Source of the DNA: CAYXTW01 sp964452645
GTDB taxonomy: Bacteria > Zixibacteria > MSB-5A5 > GN15 > PGXB01
NCBI GenBank assembly: GCA_964452645.1
Contig: CAYVMO010000001.1
Span: forward strand, 62,001 to 126,000
Reading direction: 5' to 3'
Length of the DNA stretch: 64,000 bases
The position numbers and the translations under genes were made by a program. Positions 27,403 through 36,200 of the stretch are shown here, piece by piece. Each line of letters starts with the position of its first letter. The stretch's first letter is position 1. The notes under the pieces are model-generated. The model did no database searches, was not told the origin of the DNA, and saw only the letters and a list, made by a program, of their open reading frames with translations.

Positions 27403-27874
27403 TCATTTGGCATTGAATATCAGGATGAGACTCAATAGCATCTTCGACTATTGACTTTGACGGCCTGGGAATATCGAGTCTCATATATTTCTGCCACGTG
27501 AAACAGTATTAGTTGTCTTTCGTATATTTAATCCGAGGCGATAAAGATGATAATTAATATGACGAGCGCTGGTGAAGCCCAATTCCTATCATTTAGAAAT
27601 ACTGAATAGCGATTAAGTTGTGCAAACGTATTTTTTGTATATTTTTAAAACCGGCCGTCTGCATGATTTCCGAAATAGCTTAATAACCATTTTGTATCAC
27701 TTGCTTGCCAAGGAGATTAGTCCTCGAAAAATGTTCTCGCACTCTATTTCCAGCATCGTGCGTCTGTCGACCGGAAAATTTCTCATCTTGGTCACGATTG
27801 CGACTTGGAGTATTATGCTGTCAGAGCACGGGGGGAAAACCCTTGAACTGTCTGAGTACAGATAGGAGCAAAAT
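27403..27874. other. Decayed DNA between integrase remnant and permease gene
   Basis: No gene is supported. Just above the integrase remnant, the minus strand has an open stretch reading MRLDIPRPSKSIVEDAIESH, which could be part of another broken element gene. An 82-codon + strand ORF (27620-27865) has no ribosome binding site and no recognisable motif. Confidence 0.5.
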
Positions 27875-30301
27875 ATGTTACGCAACTATATTAAAATCGC
27901 TCTAAGAAACATCCGCCGTAATAAGGCGCATACATTCATAAATATTACCGGGCTCGCGGTAGGAATGGCGACCTGCATCCTGATCATGCTCTGGGTCGCG
28001 GATGAATTGAGCTACGACCGCTTCCATCAAGACGCCGACCACATATATCGTATATGCAGCGAGTTGACTATGGGAGGATCGACGCGTCGCGTGCCCACCG
28101 GAAGTAATCCAATGGCGCCGGCCATTCAATCCGCTTGCCCTGGAGTAGCGGCCATCACACGTATCCTGACAGGAGAACGAACTGAAATAGAATACGGCAA
28201 TAACCGCATATTTGAAGACAGGATAATTTTCGCCGATTCCCAATTCTTCAGCGTATTCACGCTCCCTCTGATTCAGGGAGATCCCCAAACGGCTCTAGCA
28301 AGGGCTCACAGCGTAGTGATTACACGAGAAATTGCCCGCAAGTATTTCGGTGATGACAATCCTCTCGGCAAAATACTTCGATTCGGAAGAAGTGATGATT
28401 ACACGGTAACTGGCATAATCGAAAGCGTCCCTTCGAACTCCCATTTTTCGTTTGATCTTGTCGGCTCCTTTCGCTCTCGTTACCCGGAAGAGATTGACAA
28501 TCTGCAACAATGGGGAGATTTAAATAGATTTATTTATATGCGGACTACTCCGGACACAAAGGCCGAGGACCTTGAAGGCAAGGTTTCATCGGTCATAGAA
28601 GAGCGTTTCGGGCGTGCATTAAGAGAGAAAGGGATCCTTCTGAACATTAGTCTTCAACCGTTGACGGATATACATCTACACTACGATTTTGCTTATGAGG
28701 GAGATTTCGACCGCCAGCCGGGCAATGTTGCGTATATCATTCTTTTCACAGCTATAGCTATTGGAGTTTTATTGATTGCCTGTGCAAACTTCATAAACCT
28801 GACGACTGCCGCATCGTTGCGCCGGGCCAGAGAAATCGGCATAAGGAAAACGTTCGGCGCAGATCGTGGCAAATTGACATTTCAGTTCCTGATGGAATCC
28901 ATATTCTACAGCATGGGGGCGCTTATTATTGCGATTTTATTGATCGAACTTGCTCTGCCGTCATTTAATAGCATGATTCAGCGCGAACTCGCGTTGGATT
29001 TTTTCGCGCATCCCGTGAATATTCCCGTATTTCTTTTATTTGCCGCACTTGTGGGCATGCTTGCCGGAATCTATCCTGCCATTAGTCTTTCGTCAATGAA
29101 ACCGGTGGCGGTATTGAAAAGCGCCCACTGCCCGACTGGTTCGCGTTCGTTACTCCGGCGAGTTCTCGTGCTTGGGCAATATACTATCTCCATCGCTCTC
29201 ATAATTGGGTCGGCCGTAATATATGAACAGGTAAATTACATGAAGAATATGAACCTTGGTTTTGCAAAGGATCAATTGCTGGTAATCCGTAACGTCGACT
29301 ATCTGCCGACGGCCCGGGCTGTGTCATTAAGGAATGAGATTGCACAAACAGCCGGAGTTGGTGGAGCAAGTCTGTCCTCGGCGGCGCTGGGCGGTGAGGA
29401 TCTGTTGGTATTGAATTTCCGTCCGGAGGACGCCTCTGTAGATGATATCCTTATGGTTGTGATATATTCGGATGAAGCGGCAGTGCCGACGCTTGGCATG
29501 GAGCTGGTGGCGGGCAGGAATTTCTCAAGTGAGATGGGAAGCGACAGTCTCGACGCCGTGATGATCAATGAAGCGGCGGCCCGAAAATTAGGATGGGACG
29601 ACGCTATTGGAAAAACGATCAGACAACTCACCGGAACAACGGACGGGTCGGCCTGGCAACCCCGAAATGTAATCGGCGTTATCAAAAATTTCCATTATTT
29701 GAACCTCCGCCAGCCGGTTGAACCTCTCATCGTGTCATGCCGACGGATGCAGGATGCGCTGCCTTTCCGTTATCTGTCGATCCGGATAAGGGCTAAGGAT
29801 GTATCCAACACGCTGGGAGCGGTCCGCGACAAGTGGAATCAATTATCCGGCGGTGTGCCGTTCGACTATTTCTTTGTCGATGATAAGTTCGCGGAGCAAT
29901 ATCTGGCAGAGGAGCGCTTGGAGAAAATTGCAGTGTCTTTTAGCCTGCTGGCTATATTCGTTGCCTGTCTGGGTTTATTCGGGATGGCATCGCATGAGGC
30001 TCGACAGCGTACCAAAGAAATCGGGGTACGCAAGGTTCTGGGGGCAACATCTCGGGGAATAACCATCCTATTGACAACCGAGCAGGTCAGATTGGTGCTG
30101 ATAGCCAATATTATCGCCTGGCCGGTCGCCTACTATATTATGAATCGCTGGCTGCAGACCTTCGCCTATAGAACTAGCATCAGTCCGGGTATCTTCGTAA
30201 TCTCCGCTGTACTGGCTCTTACGGCGTCAATCGCCACCGTCGGCTATCAGGCCTTGCGCGCGGCGCGGGCAAACCCAGTGGACAGCTTGAAATACGAATA
30301 G
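27875..30301 (+). CDS. FtsX/MacB-type ABC transporter permease
   Basis: An 808-residue stand-alone permease of the duplicated type common in Bacteroidetes and relatives. It contains a TM at about 20-42, a periplasmic MacB core domain (SYDRFHQDADHIYRI onward), an FtsX domain at about 285-420, a second TM/periplasmic unit, and a C-terminal FtsX domain with GMASHEARQRTKEIGVRKVL. No ATP-binding gene is next to it, so it must use an ATPase from elsewhere. Family members export antimicrobials or lipoproteins, or transmit signals; the role here is unknown. The ribosome binding site is AGGAG. It lies between the fMet tRNA and the diverged copy of its 3' end, so it is probable island cargo. Confidence 0.85.
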   Translation: MLRNYIKIALRNIRRNKAHTFINITGLAVGMATCILIMLWVADELSYDRFHQDADHIYRICSELTMGGSTRRVPTGSNPMAPAIQSACPGVAAITRILTGERTEIEYGNNRIFEDRIIFADSQFFSVFTLPLIQGDPQTALARAHSVVITREIARKYFGDDNPLGKILRFGRSDDYTVTGIIESVPSNSHFSFDLVGSFRSRYPEEIDNLQQWGDLNRFIYMRTTPDTKAEDLEGKVSSVIEERFGRALREKGILLNISLQPLTDIHLHYDFAYEGDFDRQPGNVAYIILFTAIAIGVLLIACANFINLTTAASLRRAREIGIRKTFGADRGKLTFQFLMESIFYSMGALIIAILLIELALPSFNSMIQRELALDFFAHPVNIPVFLLFAALVGMLAGIYPAISLSSMKPVAVLKSAHCPTGSRSLLRRVLVLGQYTISIALIIGSAVIYEQVNYMKNMNLGFAKDQLLVIRNVDYLPTARAVSLRNEIAQTAGVGGASLSSAALGGEDLLVLNFRPEDASVDDILMVVIYSDEAAVPTLGMELVAGRNFSSEMGSDSLDAVMINEAAARKLGWDDAIGKTIRQLTGTTDGSAWQPRNVIGVIKNFHYLNLRQPVEPLIVSCRRMQDALPFRYLSIRIRAKDVSNTLGAVRDKWNQLSGGVPFDYFFVDDKFAEQYLAEERLEKIAVSFSLLAIFVACLGLFGMASHEARQRTKEIGVRKVLGATSRGITILLTTEQVRLVLIANIIAWPVAYYIMNRWLQTFAYRTSISPGIFVISAVLALTASIATVGYQALRAARANPVDSLKYE

Positions 30302-30733
30302 CAAAAATGGATTATCTGCCCCGTACACATGACTATTTTAAATGCCTTTTTGCCTTTTGAGAAAATAAAAGGCGGGAGCGCACCTCCTGATATTTTAGTA
30401 TCAATTATAACCCTACAGCTTTCTAACATTTTTCTAACAAAACTGGCCAAAACAACAGATAATAAGAGAAAACACTAGACAAAAGGCTCAAGCTTAAGTG
30501 TTACTATTATCACCTCTTAGTGTCTGGTACTTTCTGTTGTCTGGACAGCTTAATCGGCTTATAACCCGAAGCACATGTAATGTGGTTGTCGGCGGTTCAA
30601 ATCCTCCCCCCGCTACCAAATAGCAAATTTAATTAGTAATCATCGATGGAAGCTCTTATATTATTTATTGCTGTTTTCTACTTGGAATCAGTTGAATGAG
30701 ATAGTAATTAAAATATAAAGGAAAGAGATTAGA
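30302..30733. other. Gap carrying a second tRNA-derived junction
   Basis: No gene is supported. Near 30415-30455 the minus strand reads LASFVRKMLES, close to NFVRKLLEN at the end of the integrase remnant. This suggests another eroded integrase tail. The tRNA-like segment at 30546-30618 is listed separately. Confidence 0.5.
30546..30618 (+). pseudogene. Degenerate partial copy of tRNA-fMet (probable attachment-site scar)
   Basis: Positions 30588-30618 match the last 31 nt of the tRNA gene at 29 sites, including GGTTCAAATC and CCCCCCGCTACCA. The two differences fall in the T stem and do not compensate (GGCGG against CCTCC). Before it, CGGCTTATAACCCGAAG (30555-30571) resembles the anticodon arm with one base lost, followed by a 16-nt insert. 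There is no acceptor 5' strand, so it cannot make a normal tRNA. Confidence 0.75.
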
Positions 30734-31666
30734 ATGAGTATTGGTGCCAATGTTTTGCAGGCAATCGGGAATACTCCGATGGTGCAGTTGCGTAAGGTCG
30801 TTCCACCCGGTTGTGCGAAAATATTCGTTAAACTCGAATGGGAAAATCCGACCGGAAGCATGAAGGACCGGACGGCCCAGGCCATGATTTCAAAGGCTGA
30901 GGAAGACGGCCGGCTGAAACCGGGGGATACGATTGTCGAGTATACCGGCGGCAGCACGGGCATATCGCTGGCATTAATCTGTGTTGCGAAGGGGTATCGC
31001 CTTCACATCGTTACGTCCGATGCCTTCAGTAAGGAGAAGTTGAAACATATGTCGGCGCTCGGCGCGGAACTTACGATAATCCCCAGCGAGGGGGGACTGA
31101 CCACCAAAAAATTGATTCTGGATATGATCGAAGCCGCCAGAGAAATTAGTAAAAGGCCGCATACTTACTGGACCGATCAACTCAACAATGTTGACAGTAT
31201 TTCCGGGTACTATCCATTGGCTGAGGAAATTTGGAATCAAACCGATGGAAAGCTTGATGCCTTTGTTCATTGCGTCGGCACCGCGGCTTCGTCGCGGGGC
31301 GTGGCCACTGTATTGAAGCGGTACAATCCGAAGCTTAAGATAATAATGGTAGAGCCCGCTGAATCGGCGGTTTTGTCGGGTGGCCAGGCGGGGCCGCACA
31401 AAATTGAAGGAGTGGGCATCGGCTACACGCCACCGCTCTGGGATCCGGGCTTGGTGGATGAGATTGTCGCCGTCAGTACTGATGACGCCAAAGCGATGGC
31501 CAGGCGTTTAGCCCGGGAGGACGGTTTATTCGCGGGCACGTCCTCGGGCGCCAATGTTATCGCGGCGATTCGGGTCGCAGAGCGAATGGGGCCGGATGCG
31601 GCTATTGCGACGTTGATGGTCGACTCCGGCTTAAAATATTTAAGTACGGATGTATACAGTAAATAG
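30734..31666 (+). CDS. Cysteine-synthase-family PLP enzyme
   Basis: A 310-residue fold-type II PLP protein close to O-acetylserine sulfhydrylase. The Schiff-base lysine is Lys44 in NPTGSMKDRTA. The phosphate-binding loop is GTAASSRG, and the C-terminal part has GLFAGTSSGANV. The substrate loop that is usually TSGNTG reads TGGSTG (residues 71-76), which differs from housekeeping CysK and is seen in cystathionine-beta-synthase-like or unassigned members. The reaction is therefore not certain. AAGGAAAGAG lies before the ATG. It stands alone between the second and third tRNA-derived repeats. Confidence 0.8.
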   Translation: MSIGANVLQAIGNTPMVQLRKVVPPGCAKIFVKLEWENPTGSMKDRTAQAMISKAEEDGRLKPGDTIVEYTGGSTGISLALICVAKGYRLHIVTSDAFSKEKLKHMSALGAELTIIPSEGGLTTKKLILDMIEAAREISKRPHTYWTDQLNNVDSISGYYPLAEEIWNQTDGKLDAFVHCVGTAASSRGVATVLKRYNPKLKIIMVEPAESAVLSGGQAGPHKIEGVGIGYTPPLWDPGLVDEIVAVSTDDAKAMARRLAREDGLFAGTSSGANVIAAIRVAERMGPDAAIATLMVDSGLKYLSTDVYSK

Positions 31667-31795
31667 ACGGCCGGCATGGGCCGGAATTATTAAAACATCA
31701 GGCCATCAGGGAGGTCAACGGTTGATACTTTACGTAGTCCGGATTGCCGTACAATTTCATAATTTCGCCGTAGCGAACGATTATGGAATGTCCAC

Positions 31796-31824
31796 GGTGG
31801 CGAAAACTCCGCCCCCCGCTACCA
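31796..31824 (+). repeat. Possible third, eroded copy of the tRNA 3' end
   Basis: GGTGG, ten or eleven unrelated bases, then CCCCCCGCTACCA. The last 13 bases are identical to the tRNA end and the spacing of GGTGG is nearly conserved. It would mark a further insertion boundary after the PLP gene. Weaker than the copy at 30588-30618. Confidence 0.45.
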
Positions 31825-31917
31825 GATTTAAGGGGACGCGGGGGGATTCTTGGGCACGCGATTACCGGTTTCCGGACGATTAATCGAAAGCAAATTTAAG
31901 TTACTCGTTTTATTTTA

Positions 31918-32415
31918 TTATTGAGGAGCCTTTCCGGCGGCCCGGTTTTTACTCCTTTCAATCGATTGAAGCGCCAGATAATTGTCACCGAATTTATCCA
32001 TGGCGTCGATTTCATTGTCATACTGATCATAGTGGCGTTCTTCGTCAATGACTAAATCTTCGAATAATTTTTTCGACGCCGAATCGGCATTGGCCGAGCA
32101 TTCGTTGGCAAACTGATTATACATCTTAATGCTGCTCTCTTCCAACTCTTTGCCTTTTTCCAGCATCTTCCTGACATCATGGATTTTCTGAACGTCATGG
32201 GCCGCGACCAGCTCAACGTCACCGCCCAGAAATAATATGCGCTCGGCTAAACGCTCAATATGCAACATCTCTTCAATGGCGGTTTTCTTGAATAAATCGG
32301 CCAACAAATCATAGGCCTGGTCATCGCAATGGAAATGGAAGTACATATATTGATGGACGGCCGACAGTTCGTCGGCGACAGCCTTGTTCAACAACGCCTG
32401 ACTTTTCTCGTGCAT
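31918..32415 (-). CDS. bfr: Bacterioferritin
   Basis: A 165-residue four-helix iron-storage protein that oxidises Fe(II) and stores iron in a 24-mer. Ferroxidase ligands are visible: Glu in ADELSAVHQY, Glu/His in IEEMLHIERL, Glu in LEESSIKMYN, and Glu/His in DEERHYDQY. The methionine in EEMLH is at the position of the haem-binding Met52. The ribosome binding site is AAGGAG. It lies 30 bp after katA on the same strand, so it should share katA's promoter and PerR control. Confidence 0.9.
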   Translation of the reverse strand: MHEKSQALLNKAVADELSAVHQYMYFHFHCDDQAYDLLADLFKKTAIEEMLHIERLAERILFLGGDVELVAAHDVQKIHDVRKMLEKGKELEESSIKMYNQFANECSANADSASKKLFEDLVIDEERHYDQYDNEIDAMDKFGDNYLALQSIERSKNRAAGKAPQ

Positions 32416-32445
32416 AATTCACTCCTTGTTAAATTCAAAAGGTAA

Positions 32446-33885
32446 TTATTTCATACCAAGTGCTTTCTTGACTCCGGCGGCATAGGCCGGATCGGCTTTT
32501 TCAAAATGCTTTATCTGCCGGTCGATAATTTCTTTGGGAACTCCGTCCATAGCGCCGGCAACTGCCTTGTAAAGACGATTTTTTTCATCGTCAGGCATCA
32601 ATCGATATAAATTTCCGGCCTGAGTGTAATCATCATTGCCCTCACGATGATTATAACGGTCGGCGTCAGCATCGATTTTAAGCGGCGGTTCCTTATATTG
32701 AGAATCTTCGACCGGACCGTCAAAACTATTCGGCTCATAATTAACGGCGCCGCTTTCGTTGCCGTCAAAGCGCATTTTACCGTCGCGGTGGTAAGTACTG
32801 ACCTCGCTGCGCGGTTTATTTACGGGAAGACTCTCATAATTGACACCCAGACGATAGCGATGCGCATCGGCGTACGCGAAAATGCGGAATTGCAGCATCT
32901 TATCGGGGCTATGGCTGATACCGGGAACGACATTAGCCGGTGAGAAGGCCGACTGTTCAACATCCGCGAAATAATTTTCCGGATTACGATTCAGTTCCAA
33001 CACACCGACGTCAATCAGCGGGAATTCACCGTGCGGCCAGACCTTCGTCAAATCAAACGGATTGTATGATGTTTTAAGAGCCTGTGCTTCGGTCATAATT
33101 TGTACTTTCATATTCCATTTCGGGAAATCACCTTTTTCAATCGATTCATAAAGATCTCGCTGATGACTTTCGCGGTCACGACCGATAAGTTCAGCCGATT
33201 CCTTCCCTGTCATACATTCAATCCCCTGCGCCGTTTTGAAGTGGAATTTTACCCAAAACCTTTCGTTTTTGGCATTGATAAGGCTGTACGTGTGACTGCC
33301 ATAGCCATTCATATTACGAAAACTACGGGGAAGACCCCGGTCAGAAAATAGAATGGTTACCTGATGCAGGCTTTCAGGCGAGAGCGACCAGAAATCCCAT
33401 TGTGCCGTGTTGCTTCGCAGATTGGTTTTGGGATCACGTTTCTGGGTGCGAATAAAATCGGGAAACTTATAAGGGTCCCGGACAAAAAAGACCGGGGTGT
33501 TATTTCCCACCAAATCCCAATTGCCGTCTTCGGTATAAAATTTCATGGCAAAACCTCGGACGTCACGCTCGGCATCGGCGGCACCGCGCTCACCGGCCAC
33601 GGTCGAAAAGCGTAAAAAACATTCGGTTCTTTTGCCGACCTGCAAGACTTTGGCTCTGGTGTATTTTGTTATATCATTGGTTATGGTAAGGGTGCCGTAG
33701 GCTCCCGAGCCTTTGGCATGGACGACTCGTTCGGGAATTCGTTCCCGGTTGAAATGTGCATGTTTTTCGAATAGCTGCCAATCCTGAACCAGAAGCGGGC
33801 CTCGCGGCCCGGCCGTTATCGAATTTTGATTATCTCCGACCGGAATTCCGGCCGAGGTCGTCAATTGTCTTTTCTTTTTTGCCAT
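32446..33885 (-). CDS. katA: Monofunctional haem catalase
   Basis: A 479-residue small-subunit catalase that disproportionates H2O2. The distal histidine is His56 in PERVVHAKGSGAYG; the distal Asn region is MNGYGSHTYS; the proximal haem ligand tyrosine lies in RIFAYADAHRYRLG. The length is that of clade 3 enzymes. AAAGGA precedes the ATG. It is probably the first gene of a katA-bfr operon; a candidate PerR operator sits 19 bp upstream and perR follows on the same strand. Confidence 0.96.
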   Translation of the reverse strand: MAKKKRQLTTSAGIPVGDNQNSITAGPRGPLLVQDWQLFEKHAHFNRERIPERVVHAKGSGAYGTLTITNDITKYTRAKVLQVGKRTECFLRFSTVAGERGAADAERDVRGFAMKFYTEDGNWDLVGNNTPVFFVRDPYKFPDFIRTQKRDPKTNLRSNTAQWDFWSLSPESLHQVTILFSDRGLPRSFRNMNGYGSHTYSLINAKNERFWVKFHFKTAQGIECMTGKESAELIGRDRESHQRDLYESIEKGDFPKWNMKVQIMTEAQALKTSYNPFDLTKVWPHGEFPLIDVGVLELNRNPENYFADVEQSAFSPANVVPGISHSPDKMLQFRIFAYADAHRYRLGVNYESLPVNKPRSEVSTYHRDGKMRFDGNESGAVNYEPNSFDGPVEDSQYKEPPLKIDADADRYNHREGNDDYTQAGNLYRLMPDDEKNRLYKAVAGAMDGVPKEIIDRQIKHFEKADPAYAAGVKKALGMK

Positions 33886-33903
33886 CTTTTGTTTCCTTTC
33901 AAA

Positions 33904-33920
33904 TTATTACTATATAAGAA
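33904..33920 (-). promoter_or_regulatory. Candidate PerR operator upstream of katA
   Basis: TTATTACTATATAAGAA, an imperfect palindrome TTnTTA-N5-TAAnAA. Sixteen of its central positions recur upstream of perR at 34456-34472. It lies 19 bp before the katA start codon. Confidence 0.6.
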
Positions 33921-33974
33921 TTATCCCTATCTAAATCGAGAATATGTCATTATCTATTATAAAGCTACGATTAA

Positions 33975-34436
33975 TCATTTCTTCTTGCGCTTCGTCCTGC
34001 AATCCCGGCATAAACCCCTGATTTCGACATGTTTCGAATAAATTTTTCCCCAGCCTCCGATTTCTGTCGGCAGTTTTATCTCATCAAAATCCGGCCAGTA
34101 AAAATCCTCAATCCTTTTACAACGGGTACAAACCAGATGATGATGAACCGATAAATTTATGTCAAATCTGGCTGAATTGTCAAGTATTTGAACCCTTTTT
34201 ATCAGACCGTTCTTTTCAAAGGCTGCAATCGTGCGATATATCGTATCCAATGATAGAGTTTTTAGTCTCTTTCGAACCTGTCTGAATACATTCTCGATCT
34301 TCGGATGACCCGGGTATTTCGCCAATTCATAAAATATTTCCGCTCTCTGATGCGTAATTCTCAGGCCTCTGGCTTTACACACTTGCTCGAAATTTTCCAT
34401 CAATTCCGAAATATTTGTTCGGTTTTGTTTTCTCAT
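33975..34436 (-). CDS. perR: PerR-type Fur-family repressor
   Basis: A 153-residue Fur-family metalloregulator. The N-terminal winged helix contains LRITHQRAEIFYEL and SLDTIYRTIAAFEKNGLI. The metal site is ARFDINLSVHHHLVC. The structural zinc cysteines are CTRC and CRDC near the C-terminus. An Asp follows the first CxxC (KRIEDFYW), as at the PerR position 104 that distinguishes PerR from Fur. The neighbouring katA-bfr and shared operator support peroxide sensing by metal-catalysed oxidation. Probably autoregulated. Confidence 0.85.
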   Translation of the reverse strand: MRKQNRTNISELMENFEQVCKARGLRITHQRAEIFYELAKYPGHPKIENVFRQVRKRLKTLSLDTIYRTIAAFEKNGLIKRVQILDNSARFDINLSVHHHLVCTRCKRIEDFYWPDFDEIKLPTEIGGWGKIYSKHVEIRGLCRDCRTKRKKK

Positions 34437-34796
34437 TCAAATCACAGTTGCGGTATTATTACTATTTAAGATATGATACGCAACAGAATAATTAAAGGCA
34501 ACCGTTTTCGGCGTTTTTTTGACAGAATCTGCTAAAACCGGCGAGAGCCAAATTTCTTTTAACTTATTGCAATAAATCCGATTATAATCCGGAGTCTTCT
34601 GCCCTTTGAACTACCAAGACATATTATCGTCTGATTATAAGAAGACACTATTTTATTAATCTCGTCGTAGGAGTTAATATGACGATGAGCTTAGACTTAA
34701 ATCGGAATATTAATTATTCCTGACAATTTTGAATGAATTAGCGTAACCTATGATAATTATAATAGAATATTAATAAGGGATACGGTAAAATAGGCA
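34437..34796. other. Divergent intergenic region perR / NADH dehydrogenase
   Basis: It contains the perR operator and, on the minus strand, a possible perR promoter TTGCCT-17 bp-TATCAT just upstream of it. The rest is AT-rich with no supported gene. A GATTATAAGAAG half-site at 34633-34644 resembles part of the operator but is too short to call. Confidence 0.5.
34456..34472 (-). promoter_or_regulatory. Candidate PerR operator upstream of perR
   Basis: TTATTACTATTTAAGAT, matching the site before katA at 15 of 17 positions. It lies 19 bp before the perR start, the same distance as at katA. Confidence 0.6.
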
Positions 34797-36146
34797 ATGA
34801 AAGCGCAAATCGGACAAAACGATAATGATCGAATCCTCGAGGGTAATCATTCTTCTGAGCCCGGCGGTCAACATCATGTCGTTATTATCGGAGGAGGTTT
34901 CGGCGGTTTATGGGCCGCCAAATCTCTTCGGAAAGCTCCGGTCAGAGTCACTCTGATAGATAAACGTAATTTTCATCTTTTCCAGCCGCTTCTTTATCAG
35001 GTTGCGACTGGCGGCTTATCCCCGGCAGAAATTGCCTCGCCTCTGCGGGGCGTATTGGGCAAACAAAAAAACATCTCCGTTCTATTGGGAAAGGTAATTG
35101 ATATTGACCGAAAAAATCGTCATGTAATTCTTGAAAACAAGCGTGTTCACTATGATAGTCTTATTGTCGCGGCCGGTTCCGAGAATTCATATTTCGGTCA
35201 TGACGACTGGGAAAACCGTGCTCCCGGACTTAAGAGAATAGAGGATGCGCTTAATATAAGAAGCAGAATTTATGCTGCTTTCGAAGAGGCGGAGACGGCT
35301 ACTGATGAGGTCCGGCGACAGCGCCTTATGACATTCATGATTATCGGCGGCGGACCTACCGGTGTAGAACTGGCCGGAGCCATTGCTGAAATCGCCAATA
35401 TCACATTAAAGCACGACTTTCGTACTATCGATACATCTGAAGCTCGAATAATTTTACTTGAGGGCGGAAAGCGTATTCTGCCGACATTTCCGGAAGCGCT
35501 GGCAAAATCGGCATACAGCTCTTTACGAAAATTAAATGTCGAAATACGGACAGGCGCCATGGTGATAGGTTTTGATGACTCCGGTGTCATATCCGAGGAG
35601 AGCGACCGCAAAATTCGCTCGGCCGCACAGACTGTCATGTGGGCGGCAGGTGTCAAGCCATCGCCTCTCGGCAAAATTCTCGCCGGTAATGATAAATCAT
35701 TTCTTGATCAGGCCGGTCGCGTTATGGTCGATTCGAAATTAAACTTGCCCGGATATCCCGATATATTCGTTATCGGTGATCTGGCGAATTGCAGCCATCA
35801 AACCGGAAAACCGCTGCCCGGCGTCGCACCGGTGGCAATGTCACAAGGACGCTATGCCGCAAAATGCATAGTTAAGCGACTTAAAGCAAAACCAATAAAA
35901 GACTATAAATATTTTAATCGGGGGAATATGGCGGTAATCGGAAGAGCCGCGGCGATTGCTGACCTGGGCTGGCTAAGAGTGGCAGGATACCCCGCCTGGT
36001 TATTATGGCTTTTCATTCATCTGATGTATCTGGTCGGGTACGATAATCGTTTAATCGTATTTATTCAATGGGCCTGGAATTATTTCACTCGCAAGCGCGC
36101 GGCCCGACTTATAACATACAAAGTCAATGGTGGAAATTTCTCTTGA
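34797..36146 (+). CDS. ndh: Type II NADH dehydrogenase
   Basis: A 449-residue single-subunit flavoprotein that oxidises NADH and reduces quinone without pumping protons. The FAD-binding VVIIGGGFGGLWAA is at about residues 24-40; FHLFQPLLYQVATGGLSP and the NADH site MIIGGGPTGVELAGAIAE (about 180) follow; VMWAAGVKPS and FVIGDLA are typical. The C-terminal LFIHLMYLVGYDNRLIVFIQW is the amphipathic membrane-binding end. No good ribosome binding site is seen. It is followed after 54 bp by aconitase and may be co-transcribed. Confidence 0.9.
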   Translation: MKAQIGQNDNDRILEGNHSSEPGGQHHVVIIGGGFGGLWAAKSLRKAPVRVTLIDKRNFHLFQPLLYQVATGGLSPAEIASPLRGVLGKQKNISVLLGKVIDIDRKNRHVILENKRVHYDSLIVAAGSENSYFGHDDWENRAPGLKRIEDALNIRSRIYAAFEEAETATDEVRRQRLMTFMIIGGGPTGVELAGAIAEIANITLKHDFRTIDTSEARIILLEGGKRILPTFPEALAKSAYSSLRKLNVEIRTGAMVIGFDDSGVISEESDRKIRSAAQTVMWAAGVKPSPLGKILAGNDKSFLDQAGRVMVDSKLNLPGYPDIFVIGDLANCSHQTGKPLPGVAPVAMSQGRYAAKCIVKRLKAKPIKDYKYFNRGNMAVIGRAAAIADLGWLRVAGYPAWLLWLFIHLMYLVGYDNRLIVFIQWAWNYFTRKRAARLITYKVNGGNFS

Positions 36147-36200
36147 TATTCACGCTTGATAATATAATTTTTGTAAATCAACCACGTATTAATATTTAAT

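Noticed and set aside
27620..27865. ORFs just upstream of the FtsX-type permease
   Set aside because: No start signal and no family pattern in any frame; may be eroded island DNA.
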